59,744 nucleotides of DNA from Bauldia litoralis (GTDB lineage Bacteria; Pseudomonadota; Alphaproteobacteria; Rhizobiales; Kaistiaceae), in the NCBI GenBank assembly GCA_945882315.1, contig CAMCWB010000016.1, positions 1 to 59,744 on the forward strand, read 5' to 3'. Below are positions 24,065 through 34,072 of this stretch, piece by piece. The notes beneath the pieces were generated by a model that was not told the origin of the DNA, ran no database searches, and was given only the letters and a program-made list of their open reading frames with translations. Made by a program: the position numbers and the translations under genes. Each line of letters starts with the position of its first letter. Position 1 is the stretch's first letter.

Positions 24065-25445
24065 GGTCCTCCGCACGACGGCCTTCAAGCTGTCCGCGAT
24101 CTATATCGTGGTCTTCTCGTTCTTTTCGGTCTTCTTCGTCCTCTACATCTCCTATACGGCCAACCAGCTTCTCGGCCAGCAGCTCCAGGCGACCATCGCC
24201 GCCGAGATCTATGGCCTCGCCGACCAGTACCGCTCGGGCGGGCTGCCCGGCATCGTCGACGCCATCGACCAGCGCAGCCACCAGCCGGGCGCCAGCCTCT
24301 ACCTCATCACCGACGTCTCCGGCCGCATCCTGGCCGGCAATGTCTCGCGCGTCCCCGCGACGCTCCTCAACAGTTCCGGCGCCGCGCCGGTCACCGTTCC
24401 CTATGAGCGCATCGCCGGCGGCGGCACCAGCAATGTCGCGATGGTCCAGGTCATCCGCCTGCCCAACGGCTTCCGGATGCTGGTCGGCCGCGACATCGGC
24501 GAGCGCGAGCAGTTCCGCCGGATCATCGGCCGGGCGCTCGCCTGGGCGCTGGCGCTCATGATCGCGCTGGCGCTCATGAGCTGGTTCTTCGTCAGCCGCC
24601 GCGTCCTGAAGCGCATCGACTCGCTCTCCGCCACGAGCCGCCGCATCATGGCCGGCGACCTCTCGGGCCGGCTGGAGATGGCCGGTACCGGCGACGAGTT
24701 CGACCGCCTCGCCGAAAGCCTGAATGCCATGCTCGACCGCATCGAGCATCTCATGCAGGGCCTGAAGGATGTCTCCGACAACATCGCCCATGATCTGAAG
24801 ACGCCGCTCACCCGCCTCCGCAACCGTGTCGAGGCAGCACTGGCGAGCCCGCCCAGCAACGACACCTACCGTGACGCGCTCCAGGCGACCATCGAGGAGT
24901 CCGACCAGCTCATCAAGACCTTCAACGCCCTCCTGATGATCGCCCGCATGGAAGCCGGCTCGCAGGACGGCGCCATGATTTCGGTCGAGGCCGGCGCCGT
25001 CGTCCGCGACGTCGCCGAGCTTTACGAGCCGGCCGCGGAGGAGAAGGGCGTGGCGCTCTCGGTCGACGCCCCCGAGCCAGTGACGCTCATCGCCAATCGC
25101 GAGCTTCTCGGCCAGGCGCTCGCCAACCTCATCGACAACGCGCTGAAATACTCGGCCGCGTCGGCGAGCGGTACGCCGAAAATTGTCCTCACCGCCAGAC
25201 GCGACGGCCCGAGTCTCGTCCTCCAGGTCGCCGATAACGGTCCCGGCATTCCCGAGACCGACCGCGCCCGCGTGCTGGAACGCTTCGTCCGCCTGGAGGA
25301 GAGCCGCTCGCTGCCCGGCAGCGGCCTCGGCCTCAGCCTTGTCGCGGCCGTCGCAAGGCTGCACCATGGCGCCATCGAGCTCGGCGACGCAAAGCCGGGC
25401 CTTGTCGTCACCTTGCGTCTGCCAATCGACCAAGCCCGGACATGA
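24048..25445 (+). CDS. membrane sensor histidine kinase
   Basis: A 465-residue kinase with helices at about 14-36 and 162-182 flanking a roughly 125-residue periplasmic sensor, then HAMP (SRRVLKRIDSLSATSRR). The dimerisation domain has His248 in DNIAHDLKTPLTRLRN, and the ATPase domain has NLIDNALKYS, DNGPGI and GSGLGLSLVAAV. All catalytic boxes are intact. It is the partner of the regulator encoded immediately before it. Its stop overlaps the glnE start (ATGA), linking the pair to a nitrogen-assimilation gene, though a functional link is unproven. Confidence 0.88.
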   Translation: MTALGKVLRTTAFKLSAIYIVVFSFFSVFFVLYISYTANQLLGQQLQATIAAEIYGLADQYRSGGLPGIVDAIDQRSHQPGASLYLITDVSGRILAGNVSRVPATLLNSSGAAPVTVPYERIAGGGTSNVAMVQVIRLPNGFRMLVGRDIGEREQFRRIIGRALAWALALMIALALMSWFFVSRRVLKRIDSLSATSRRIMAGDLSGRLEMAGTGDEFDRLAESLNAMLDRIEHLMQGLKDVSDNIAHDLKTPLTRLRNRVEAALASPPSNDTYRDALQATIEESDQLIKTFNALLMIARMEAGSQDGAMISVEAGAVVRDVAELYEPAAEEKGVALSVDAPEPVTLIANRELLGQALANLIDNALKYSAASASGTPKIVLTARRDGPSLVLQVADNGPGIPETDRARVLERFVRLEESRSLPGSGLGLSLVAAVARLHHGAIELGDAKPGLVVTLRLPIDQART

Positions 25446-28423
25446 ATGCCGCCACTGTGAAGAAGAAGCCGGGCGCCCCGACGCTCGCCGCCGCCATCCG
25501 CACCTGCATGCCGCCGCCGTCGGCAGCGGAGGTGAAGTTGCGCCTCGCCGACCTTGGCCAGGCGGCAAAGGCTGCCGGCGAGGGCAAGGTTCTCTCAGCG
25601 CTCCTCAAGGCAAACGCGCCGCTCGGACCTTTCCTCGCCTCGGTCTCCTCCTATTCGCCCTTCCTGCGTTCATTGATGCTCGACGATCCGGCGCGGCTGG
25701 TCGTGCTTCTCGGCAGCGATCCCACGGCGCATCTCAAGAAGACGGTCGCGGCCATTGCGTCGCGCTGGAAGAAGGCCGACGAGGCGGAATTGATGAAGGC
25801 GCTTCGCCGCGGCCGCAGCGAGGTCGCGCTTCTTGTCGGCCTCGCCGATCTCGGCGGCCTCTGGGATGTCGTCCGGGTCACCGAGGCGCTGTCCGCCTTC
25901 GCCGATGCCGCCGTCGGCTCCGCCGTGCGTTTCCTGCTGCGTGCGGCGGGCGAGGCGGGCCAGATCGATATCCCCGATGCCGCCGCACCGGACAAGGACA
26001 CCGGCTGGATCATCCTCGGCATGGGCAAGTTCGGCGCCCGCGAGCTTAATTATTCGAGCGATATCGACCTCATCGTCCTCTACGACCTGGAACGGGCCAG
26101 GCTCGCCGAAAGCCAGGAGCCGTCGCAGCTCTTCGTCCGCCTCACCAAGCGCCTCGTCCATCTCCTGCATGAGCACACCGAAGACGGCTACGTCTTCCGC
26201 ACCGACCTCCGCCTCCGGCCCGATCCCGGCGCCACCAACATCGCCATGTCGACCGAGGCCGCACTCCAATATTACGAAAGCCTCGGCCAGAACTGGGAGC
26301 GCGCCGCGCTCATCAAGGCGCGGCCGGTGGCCGGCGATATCGCCGCCGGCGATGCGTTCCTGCGCGAGCTGATTCCCTATATCTGGCGGAAATATCTCGA
26401 CTACGCCGCCATCGCCGACATCCATTCGATCAAGCGCCAGATCCACGATCACCGCGGCCATGAGACGATCGCGGTCGCCGGCCACAACATCAAGCTCGGC
26501 CGCGGCGGCATCCGCGAGGTCGAGTTCTTCGTCCAGACCCAGCAGCTGATCGCCGGCGGCCGCAACCCGTCGCTCCGTGGCCTGCGCACGCTCGACATGC
26601 TCTCGGCGCTCGTCGCGGCCGGCTGGATAGACCGCACCGCCGAAGCCGATCTGGCCCAGGCCTACAAGGATCTTCGCGCCATCGAGCATCGCCTCCAGAT
26701 GATCGACGACGCCCAGACCCATACGCTGCCGGAGGAGGGCGACGACCTCGACATCGTCGCGCGCCTCTGCTGCTTCGCGGATGCCGGTGCTTTCGGCAAG
26801 GCGCTCCTGGCGACGCTCGATTCCGTCCAGAACCACTACGCCGTCCTCTTCGAGCGCGCCCCCTCGCTGGCGACGGTGCTGGGCAGCCTGTCCTTCACCG
26901 GCGACAGCGACGATCCCGAGACGCTGGCGACGCTGACCCGCCTCGGCTTCGTTCATCCCTCCGAGGTGACGCGCACCATCCGCGGCTGGCATTTCGGCCG
27001 CTACCCGTCGATGCGCTCGTCCGCGGCCCGCGAACGCCTCACCGAGATCACGCCGACGCTGCTCTCGGCGCTCGCCGGCACCGACAATGCCGACGCCGCC
27101 TTCGCCGCCTTCGACCGCTTCCTGGCGCGCACGCCGGCCGGCGTCCAGCTCTTCGCCATTCTCGGCTCGCATCCCGGCCTCATGTCGCTGCTCGCCACCG
27201 TCATGGGCACGGCGCCGCGCATGGCCGAGACGGTCATCAAGCATGTCCATGTCCTCGACGCCCTGATCGAGCCGGCCTTCTTCGGCTTCCTGCCCTCGCG
27301 CGACATGCTGGAGCAGCGGCTGGCCGCGACCTTCGCCGAGGCCAATTCCTATGAGGATGTCCTCGACCGCGCCCGCATCTTCGGCCAGGAGCAGTCCTTC
27401 CTCATCGGCGCCCGCGTGCTCGCCGGTACGGTCGGTCCGCGCCAGGCCGGCAACGCCTTCGCCGATCTCGCCGACGTGCTGGTCGCCGGGCTCCTCGCAA
27501 AGGTCCGCGAAGAGTTCGAGGCGACCCACGGCCGCATCGCCAAGGCGCAGATCGCACTCGTCGCCCTCGGCAAGCTCGGCGGCCGCGAGATGACCGCCGC
27601 CTCGGATCTCGACCTCATCCTGCTCTATGATTTCGACGAGAAGGCCACCGCCTCGACCGGCCCGCGGCCCTTACCCGGCGCGCAATATTTCGCAAGGCTG
27701 ACGCAGCGGCTGGTCGCGGCGCTGTCGGCCCCCACCGCCGAGGGCACGCTCTACCAGGTCGATTTCCGCCTCCGCCCGTCAGGCAAGTCGGGCCCGCTCG
27801 CCACCCATATCGAGGCCTTCGCCACCTATCAGAAGAAGGAAGCATGGACCTGGGAGCATATGGCGCTGACGCGGGCCCGCCCGCTCGCCGGCGACAAGGC
27901 GCTGATGGCCCGCGCCGGCAAGCTGGTCGCCGCTATCGCCGCCAGCCCGCATGACCGCAAGAAGGTCGGCGCCGACATCCTTGAGATGCGCGCCATGGTC
28001 GAGGAGGCCAAGGGCGGCGAGGGCCATTGGGACCTCAAGCAGGCGCCCGGCGGCATGGTCGATATCGAATTCATCGCCCAGCATCTGCAACTCGTTCACG
28101 CTGCGAAGCACAAGGCGATCGCCTCGACCGAGACCGAGACAGTGCTCGCCGCCGCCGCCAAGGCGAGCCTCCTGCCGGCCCGCGAAGCCGACATCCTCCT
28201 GCCGGCCCTCTCCCTCTACCAGGCGCTCACCCAGATCCTCCGCCTCTGCGTCGACGGCCTCTTCAAGCCGGAAAAATCGCCGAAGGGCCTCCTCGATCTC
28301 CTCGCCCGCGCCGGCGAACTCCCCGACTTCCCCACCCTCGACCGCCACCTCCGCGACACGGAAGATGCGGTCCGCGCCAGCTTCGAGCGGGTGGTCGGGA
28401 AGGTGAAGGCCAAGTCCCCGTAA
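25442..28423 (+). CDS. glnE: glutamine synthetase adenylyltransferase/adenylyl-removing enzyme
   Basis: A 993-residue bifunctional enzyme that adds AMP to and removes AMP from glutamine synthetase in response to PII and glutamine. Both nucleotidyltransferase domains show their signatures: GMGKFGARELNYSSDIDL (about 194-211, de-adenylylation) and ALGKLGGREMTAASDLDL (about 708-725, adenylylation), each with the DxD metal pair. The RGGIREVEFFVQTQQL and GGMVDIEFIAQHLQL helical motifs after each domain are present. Full length for alphaproteobacteria. It overlaps the upstream kinase gene by four bases. Confidence 0.95.
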   Translation: MNAATVKKKPGAPTLAAAIRTCMPPPSAAEVKLRLADLGQAAKAAGEGKVLSALLKANAPLGPFLASVSSYSPFLRSLMLDDPARLVVLLGSDPTAHLKKTVAAIASRWKKADEAELMKALRRGRSEVALLVGLADLGGLWDVVRVTEALSAFADAAVGSAVRFLLRAAGEAGQIDIPDAAAPDKDTGWIILGMGKFGARELNYSSDIDLIVLYDLERARLAESQEPSQLFVRLTKRLVHLLHEHTEDGYVFRTDLRLRPDPGATNIAMSTEAALQYYESLGQNWERAALIKARPVAGDIAAGDAFLRELIPYIWRKYLDYAAIADIHSIKRQIHDHRGHETIAVAGHNIKLGRGGIREVEFFVQTQQLIAGGRNPSLRGLRTLDMLSALVAAGWIDRTAEADLAQAYKDLRAIEHRLQMIDDAQTHTLPEEGDDLDIVARLCCFADAGAFGKALLATLDSVQNHYAVLFERAPSLATVLGSLSFTGDSDDPETLATLTRLGFVHPSEVTRTIRGWHFGRYPSMRSSAARERLTEITPTLLSALAGTDNADAAFAAFDRFLARTPAGVQLFAILGSHPGLMSLLATVMGTAPRMAETVIKHVHVLDALIEPAFFGFLPSRDMLEQRLAATFAEANSYEDVLDRARIFGQEQSFLIGARVLAGTVGPRQAGNAFADLADVLVAGLLAKVREEFEATHGRIAKAQIALVALGKLGGREMTAASDLDLILLYDFDEKATASTGPRPLPGAQYFARLTQRLVAALSAPTAEGTLYQVDFRLRPSGKSGPLATHIEAFATYQKKEAWTWEHMALTRARPLAGDKALMARAGKLVAAIAASPHDRKKVGADILEMRAMVEEAKGGEGHWDLKQAPGGMVDIEFIAQHLQLVHAAKHKAIASTETETVLAAAAKASLLPAREADILLPALSLYQALTQILRLCVDGLFKPEKSPKGLLDLLARAGELPDFPTLDRHLRDTEDAVRASFERVVGKVKAKSP

Positions 28424-28427
28424 CGGC

Positions 28428-28512
28428 GTCATTCCGGCGAAAGCCGGAATCCATTCCGTTTCTCAGCGCGTGATGATGCATCCAATGGACCCCGGCGTTC
28501 GCCGGGGTGACG
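28428..28512. repeat. paired hairpin repeat after glnE
   Basis: ATTCCGGC/GCCGGAAT and GACCCCGGCG/CGCCGGGGTGAC hairpins are separated by about 40 bases, the same layout as at 9646-9730. The element is between the convergent glnE and small membrane protein genes and may also act as a terminator. Confidence 0.7.
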
Positions 28513-28534
28513 GTCGTGGCAAAGGCAGTGCTAA

Positions 28535-28759
28535 CTAACCGGCGCGCCGGTCATTCCACCGCTTCAGCGCCACCGCCGCCCAGATCGCCTCGACGACGCC
28601 AAACGGCCACGCGCCTTGCAGGAAGCCGTAGACCGAGGCCAGCGCACAGGCCCCGGCAAAGGCCGGCACATAGAGCGGATTGCGGTCTTCGAGCGCATAG
28701 AAAACCAGCATCGCGCCGACAGCGAAGAGTCCGAAAAACGTAAGCCCGTCGAAGCTCAC
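28535..28759 (-). CDS. small two-helix membrane protein
   Basis: A 74-residue protein with hydrophobic helices at about 5-21 and 29-47, plus a partly hydrophobic third stretch (GVVEAIWAAVALKRW), and a basic end (NDRRAG). Its ATG overlaps the stop of the PleC-like kinase gene (ATGA), so it is probably co-translated with it. Function unknown. Confidence 0.6.
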   Translation of the reverse strand: MSFDGLTFFGLFAVGAMLVFYALEDRNPLYVPAFAGACALASVYGFLQGAWPFGVVEAIWAAVALKRWNDRRAG

Positions 28760-31095
28760 GCGTCGCGGGCTTCCGTCCTGACCGGCGGCTCGATCGGCAG
28801 CCGCACCGAGACGATGGTGCCGACGCCCTCGCGCGAGCGGATGCGCATCGCGCCGCCATGCAGCCGGGTCAGCGAGGAGGTGATGGCAAGCCCGAGGCCG
28901 GAGCCGCTGTGGTTCTTGGTGAACTGGTTACCGACCTGCTCGAAGGGCCGGCCGAGCCGCTTCAGCGCCTCGCGCGGGATGCCGATGCCGGTATCCTTGA
29001 CCGAGAAGATTACCGCGCTGCCGGTCGAATGCGCCCGGACCGTGATGCAGCCGCCGGCCGGCGTGAACTTCACGGCGTTGGAGAGGAGGTTGAGCATGAT
29101 CTGCTTTAGCGCCCGCCGGTCGCCGCGCATCGAAAGCCCGTCCTCGACTTCCGTCTTCACCGCGATCTTCTGGGCCTCGGCCTGTGTCGAGACGATACGG
29201 ATCGACTCGTCGAGGATGCCGTCCAGCACGATCGTTTCGGGATCGATCGCCATGCGCCCGGCCTCGATCCGCGACATGTCGAGGATGTCGTTGATGACGC
29301 CGAGGAGGTAGGTGCCGCTGTCGTGGATGTCCTTGCAATACTCGGAATATTTCGGCGAGCCGAGCGGCCCGAACAGGTTGGACTGCATGATCTCCGAGAA
29401 GCCGATGACGGCGTTGAGCGGCGTCCTGAGCTCATGGCTGATATTGGCGAGGAATTCCGACTTGGTCCGGTTGGCTTCCTCGGCCCGGTCTTTCTCCTCG
29501 GCATATTTCTCGGCGAGCTCGACCATCTGCTGCGCCTGCATTTCGAGCTTCTGGCGCGACTGGCGAAGGTCGGCGATGGTCGCCATCAGGCGGCGCTCGC
29601 CCTCGATCAGCCGGCCCTCATGCAGCTTGAGCTGGGTGATGTCGGTGCCCACCGAGACGAAGCCGCCATCCTTGGTGCGCCGCTCGTTGATCTGCAGCCA
29701 GCGGCCGTCCTCGAGCTGCAGCTCGAAGCTCCGGGCGCCCTCGCGGCCTTCGGCGAAGACCTGCGAGTGGACCAGCGGCTTGCGCCCGGCGTCGACCACA
29801 TTGGCGTAGGCCGTGCCCGGCACCGCGGCGGCGTCGGGAATGCCGTGGAGCTGCTGGTATTTGGAATTGCACATCACCAGGCAATTGTCGGAGTCCCACA
29901 GCACGAAGGCTTCCGAGATCGTCTCGATGGCATCGCGCAGGCGAATGTCGGCGGTCTTGGAATGCTCGATCAGCCGCATCTGTTCGGTCACGTCGACGGC
30001 GATGCCGATCAGGCGCGGCTCGCCGCTGTCGCGGTCGACGAGCTCGGCCCGCGCCCGGAGCCAGATATAGCCGCCGCCGGAATGGCGCATGCGGAACATG
30101 CGGTCGACGGTCGCCTCGCCGGTCTCGAACAGGGATTCGGCGAGCGCCATCAGGTCGCCGTCCTCGGGATGGATCAGCCGCGCCACCTCGCCGAAGCCGA
30201 TGAGGTCGTTGCGCGGCTCGAGCCCGACCAGCTCGAACATCGACTGTGACCAGAACATCCGGCCGCGGGCGAGGTCCCAGTCCCAGAGGCCAGAGCGGCC
30301 GCGCATCAGCGCCGTCTCGAAGCGCGCTTGCGTCTCGGCATAGATCTGGTCGGCCTCGTTGGCCCGCGTCGACTGGGCGAAATAGCCGTAGAGGATGACC
30401 AGCAGGATGGCGCTGGTGCCGATGAAGATGGTGACGTTCAGCGACACGTCGGCGCGCCAGTCGTTGAACACGAAGGCGGACGGTTCGATCACCGCGACGG
30501 CGCCGAGCGGCGCGTCGAGATGGTGGACGGCGGCGAAGGCGCGTGACGCGTCGGGCATGGCGATTTCGAGCACGCCGGCCCGCGCCCCGAAGGTCGTCAG
30601 CGGCTGCGCCTCGCCGATCAGGTAGGTGAGCGGCAGGCCTTCCTCTTCCATCGAGCGCGGCGCCGTCGCGACGACGGTGCCGTCCGGATCGGTGATGTAG
30701 ATGCGACGGCCGTCGCTGGTGGCGCCCGGCGGCAGCGCGTCGGCGAGCGTGTTGAGGAGGTCCATGCGCGACAGCGGCTGGTGGCTGGGCGTCGCGTCGA
30801 GCGTCGCCGTCAGCACCGACGCGATCATGGTGATCATGTCGCGCGCTTCATGCTCGCGGTCGAGTTTGAGCTGGTAGAGCTCGACGAAGCGGGCGAGGCC
30901 GACGATCGACAGGAAGATGATGATGAGGATCGGAATGAGCCGCTTGAGCAGCGGTTCGGCCGCGAGCAGCTTCTGGTAGGCCGGCCGCGCGATCAGCCTT
31001 GCATGCCCGGAAACGGCCGGCCGCGACGCCGGGTAGAACCTGGCAAAAGGCAAATATCTAGCGCCCGACGGCTGAGCCGTCTCCACCCTCGCCAT
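28756..31095 (-). CDS. PAS-containing sensor histidine kinase, PleC-like
   Basis: A 779-residue membrane kinase with helices at about 52-70 and 220-240, a periplasmic domain between them, two PAS domains (about 260-380 and 390-500), a coiled coil and then HisKA with His554 (FLANISHELRTPLNAVIGFS). The ATPase domain has NLLSNAVKFTPAGG, DTGIGIP and GSGLGLAITSSL. The FGPLGSPKYSEYCKDIHDSG and INDILDMSRIEAGR segments after the His are characteristic of the PleC/DivJ/PdhS group that controls DivK in alphaproteobacterial cell-cycle signalling. PleC identity is likely but not proven. Confidence 0.78.
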   Translation of the reverse strand: MARVETAQPSGARYLPFARFYPASRPAVSGHARLIARPAYQKLLAAEPLLKRLIPILIIIFLSIVGLARFVELYQLKLDREHEARDMITMIASVLTATLDATPSHQPLSRMDLLNTLADALPPGATSDGRRIYITDPDGTVVATAPRSMEEEGLPLTYLIGEAQPLTTFGARAGVLEIAMPDASRAFAAVHHLDAPLGAVAVIEPSAFVFNDWRADVSLNVTIFIGTSAILLVILYGYFAQSTRANEADQIYAETQARFETALMRGRSGLWDWDLARGRMFWSQSMFELVGLEPRNDLIGFGEVARLIHPEDGDLMALAESLFETGEATVDRMFRMRHSGGGYIWLRARAELVDRDSGEPRLIGIAVDVTEQMRLIEHSKTADIRLRDAIETISEAFVLWDSDNCLVMCNSKYQQLHGIPDAAAVPGTAYANVVDAGRKPLVHSQVFAEGREGARSFELQLEDGRWLQINERRTKDGGFVSVGTDITQLKLHEGRLIEGERRLMATIADLRQSRQKLEMQAQQMVELAEKYAEEKDRAEEANRTKSEFLANISHELRTPLNAVIGFSEIMQSNLFGPLGSPKYSEYCKDIHDSGTYLLGVINDILDMSRIEAGRMAIDPETIVLDGILDESIRIVSTQAEAQKIAVKTEVEDGLSMRGDRRALKQIMLNLLSNAVKFTPAGGCITVRAHSTGSAVIFSVKDTGIGIPREALKRLGRPFEQVGNQFTKNHSGSGLGLAITSSLTRLHGGAMRIRSREGVGTIVSVRLPIEPPVRTEARDA

Positions 31096-31271
31096 GCGAG
31101 GCCCCCTCGATTTTTCAAATTTGATACGGGAGACGCCACGCCCGAATCACTGCATTTGAATCGACCGGAATCCGCTTGTCCAGAGGCGTAAACGAATTAT
31201 TTACTATCTCACCGTCGTCGACATCCAGGACGTGATGCGCGGACGTTGGACCAGGGCGTTAGCCCATTCCG

Positions 31272-31361
31272 CTCGTCCCCGCTGAGAGCGGGGACCCAGG
31301 GGCGGCAAATTCAGGCCTTGCCAAGGGACTCTGGATTCCCGCGTGGCGCGGGAATGAGCGG
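31272..31361. repeat. paired hairpin repeat between kinase and pepN genes
   Basis: A GTCCCCGC/GCGGGGAC hairpin followed by CCCAGGGGCGGCAAA, then a GGATTCCCGC/GCGGGAATGAG hairpin. It matches the layout and the CCCAGGGGCGGCAA tail of the copy at 9524. It fills about a third of the 292-base gap. Confidence 0.65.
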
Positions 31362-31387
31362 AGTATGTGGGCCGTCTCCCGTCTGTG

Positions 31388-34015
31388 TCAGGCGAGCATG
31401 CGGCCCACGATATCGCGCAGGTCGGCCGACAGATCGGGCACGCCGGCGAGCCTCTTCAGCGCCGCTTCGGCAAGCGCACGGCGTGCCGGTTCGAGCGCCC
31501 GCCACGAGCGGAAGCTGACCAGCAGCCGCGACGCGGTCTGCGGATTGCGCGTGTCGAGATCCTTCACGAACTCGGCGAGGAAGCGGAAGCCTTCGCCGTC
31601 GGCGCGATTGAACTGGGTCTGGTTGCCGCTCGCGAAGGCGCCGACCAGGGCCCGGATGCGGTTCGGGTTCGAGAGCGAGAAGGACGGGTGCGCCAGCAGC
31701 GCCTTGACCCGGTCGAGCGTCTCCGGCGCCGGCACCGAGGCTTCGAGCGCCAGCCATTTGTCGAGCACCAGCGCGTCCTCGCGATAGCGGGCGTGGAACG
31801 CATCGAGCGCCGCGATCCGCTCCGGCAGCGCCGCGCCGACCAGGATCGAGAGCGCCGCCAGCCGGTCGGTCATGTTGTCGGCCTGCCGGAAGCGCGTCAC
31901 GACGAGGTCGATCGCCGCCCGGTCGCGGTTGCCGACCATCAGGTCGAGCGCCGTATTGGCGAGAGTCCGCTTTCCGGCCGCCGCCGCATCGATGAAGAAG
32001 GGGCCGGTTGCCGACATCCGTTCGACGACGCCCTCAAGCCGTGCTCCGATACGGTCGGCAATCGCGGCCCGCAGGTTCTTCCGCGCCGCCGCGATCCGGT
32101 CGGGATCGACGTCGCGGCCGATCTCGCGGGCGATATCGGCTTCGCCCGGCAATTGCAGGACCTGTGCCCGCAGCGCCGGTTCGAGCGTCTCGTCATCGGC
32201 GACTTCGCCGAGCGCGTCGATGAAGGCGGTGCTCGGCTGGCCCGCGCTGCCGGCGGCCTGCGCCGCGGTCATGGCGAGGAGGTCGCGCGTCGCCATCATC
32301 TGCGCCGCCTGCCAGCGGTTGAACGGATCGGAATCGGCCCGCGCCAGGAAGAGGAGGTCGTCCTGCGACAGGTCGATCGACAGCCGCACCGGCGCCGAGA
32401 AGCCACGCAGCAGCGACGGCACCGGCCGCACCGAGACGCCCCGGAAGGTGATCGTCTGGCTGGCTTCGGTGAGGTGGATGACGCCGGCCTCGACGGCGGC
32501 GCCCTCGACCGAGTCCACGGCGAGGTCCTCGCCATTCGGTCCGACCAGGCCGAAGCGGAGCGGGATATGCATCGGCTTCTTGACCGGCTGGCCCGGCGTC
32601 GGCGGCACCGTCTGCGTCAGCGTCAGCGTGTAGGTCTTCTGGCGCGCGTCGTGCTGGCCCCTGGCGACGATTTCCGGCGTGCCTGATTGCGCATACCACA
32701 GGCTGAACTGGGTCAGGTCCTTGCCGGTCGCGTCGGTGAAGGCGGCGAGGAAATCCTCGATCGTCACGGCCTGTCCGTCATGCCGGTCGAAATAGAGGTC
32801 CATGCCTTTGCGGAAGCCGGCATCGCCAAGCACGATCTTCAGCATGCGGACGATCTCGGCGCCCTTCTCATAGACCGTCGGCGTGTAGAAATTGTTGATC
32901 TCGTGATAGATCTCCGGGCGGACCGGATGGGCGAGGGGGCCGGCATCCTCGGGGAACTGGCGTGCCTGGAGCGTGCGCACGTCGGCGATCCGCTTCACCG
33001 GCCGCGAGCGCATGTCGGACGAGAATTCCTGGTCGCGATAGACCGTCAGCCCTTCCTTCAGGCAGAGCTGGAACCAGTCGCGGCAGGTGATGCGGTTGCC
33101 GGTCCAATTGTGGAAATACTCATGCGCGATGACGCCTTCGACGAAGGAGAAATCGCCGTCGGTCGCAGTATCCGGATCGGCCAGCACGTATTTGTCGTTG
33201 AAGACGTTGAGGCCCTTGTTCTCCATCGCGCCCATGTTGAAGTCCGAGACGGCGACGATGACGAAGATGTCGAGGTCGTATTCGCGGCCGAAGGCGGTCT
33301 CGTCCCAGCGCATCGAGCGCTTCAGCGCTTCCATCGCGTAGCCGCAGCGGTCTTCCTTGCCGTGCTCGCAATAGATGCGGAGCGCGACGACGCGTCCCGA
33401 CATCGTCGTGAAGCTGTCGTTGATGACGCCGAGATCGCCGGCGACCATCGCGAAGAGATAGGAGGGCTTCGGGAAGGGGTCGTGCCAGATCGCGAAATGG
33501 CGGCCATTCTGGAGGTCGCCGCGCTTTCCCGGATTGCCGTTGGCGAGCAGGATCGGCGCCTCGCTCTTCGCCGCTTCGACCCGCGTCGTATAGACCGCGA
33601 GCACGTCGGACCGGTCGAGGAAATAGGTGATCCGCCGGAAGCCTTCCGCCTCGCATTGCGTGCAGTAGGCGGCGCCGGTGCAATAGAGGCCCATCAGCTT
33701 GGTGTTCGCCGCCGGATTCATCTCGGTGACGATCTCGAGCGTGAAGGGCCCGTTCGGGACCTCGTGGACGGTCAGCAGCGCCGGTGTCGCGGAAAAGCGT
33801 TCCGGCGTCAGCCGCTTGCCGTTCAGCGCCACCGAGACCAGCCGCAGTTCGTCGCCGACCAGCGCCAGTGTCCGGAGGCCGCCGGTCGGCCGCATTGCCA
33901 GCCTTGCCGTCACCCGGGTCGTCGCGGGGTCGAGGCGGAAGTCGAGGTCGACGGTATCGATGGCGAAGTCGGGCGGGCGGTAGTCCGCAAGCCGCACGGG
34001 AACTGTCTCGTTCAT
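31388..34015 (-). CDS. pepN: aminopeptidase N (M1 metallopeptidase)
   Basis: An 875-residue cytoplasmic M1 aminopeptidase that removes N-terminal residues from peptides. The zinc site is HEYFHNWTGNRITCRDWFQL, with His298, His302 and a downstream Glu, and the substrate-binding MGAMENKGLN motif precedes it. Length and domain order (N-terminal beta, catalytic, Ig-like with VSVRPVPSLLRGFSAPVRL, C-terminal helical) match the E. coli PepN type. The gene is monocistronic, with a gap on the putative promoter side before the membrane protein gene. Confidence 0.95.
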   Translation of the reverse strand: MNETVPVRLADYRPPDFAIDTVDLDFRLDPATTRVTARLAMRPTGGLRTLALVGDELRLVSVALNGKRLTPERFSATPALLTVHEVPNGPFTLEIVTEMNPAANTKLMGLYCTGAAYCTQCEAEGFRRITYFLDRSDVLAVYTTRVEAAKSEAPILLANGNPGKRGDLQNGRHFAIWHDPFPKPSYLFAMVAGDLGVINDSFTTMSGRVVALRIYCEHGKEDRCGYAMEALKRSMRWDETAFGREYDLDIFVIVAVSDFNMGAMENKGLNVFNDKYVLADPDTATDGDFSFVEGVIAHEYFHNWTGNRITCRDWFQLCLKEGLTVYRDQEFSSDMRSRPVKRIADVRTLQARQFPEDAGPLAHPVRPEIYHEINNFYTPTVYEKGAEIVRMLKIVLGDAGFRKGMDLYFDRHDGQAVTIEDFLAAFTDATGKDLTQFSLWYAQSGTPEIVARGQHDARQKTYTLTLTQTVPPTPGQPVKKPMHIPLRFGLVGPNGEDLAVDSVEGAAVEAGVIHLTEASQTITFRGVSVRPVPSLLRGFSAPVRLSIDLSQDDLLFLARADSDPFNRWQAAQMMATRDLLAMTAAQAAGSAGQPSTAFIDALGEVADDETLEPALRAQVLQLPGEADIAREIGRDVDPDRIAAARKNLRAAIADRIGARLEGVVERMSATGPFFIDAAAAGKRTLANTALDLMVGNRDRAAIDLVVTRFRQADNMTDRLAALSILVGAALPERIAALDAFHARYREDALVLDKWLALEASVPAPETLDRVKALLAHPSFSLSNPNRIRALVGAFASGNQTQFNRADGEGFRFLAEFVKDLDTRNPQTASRLLVSFRSWRALEPARRALAEAALKRLAGVPDLSADLRDIVGRMLA

Positions 34016-34072
34016 TCTGGCTCCGATGGCGGCCGGAAGGCGCCGTTCCGCTCTAGAGTTTCTCTATTCGGT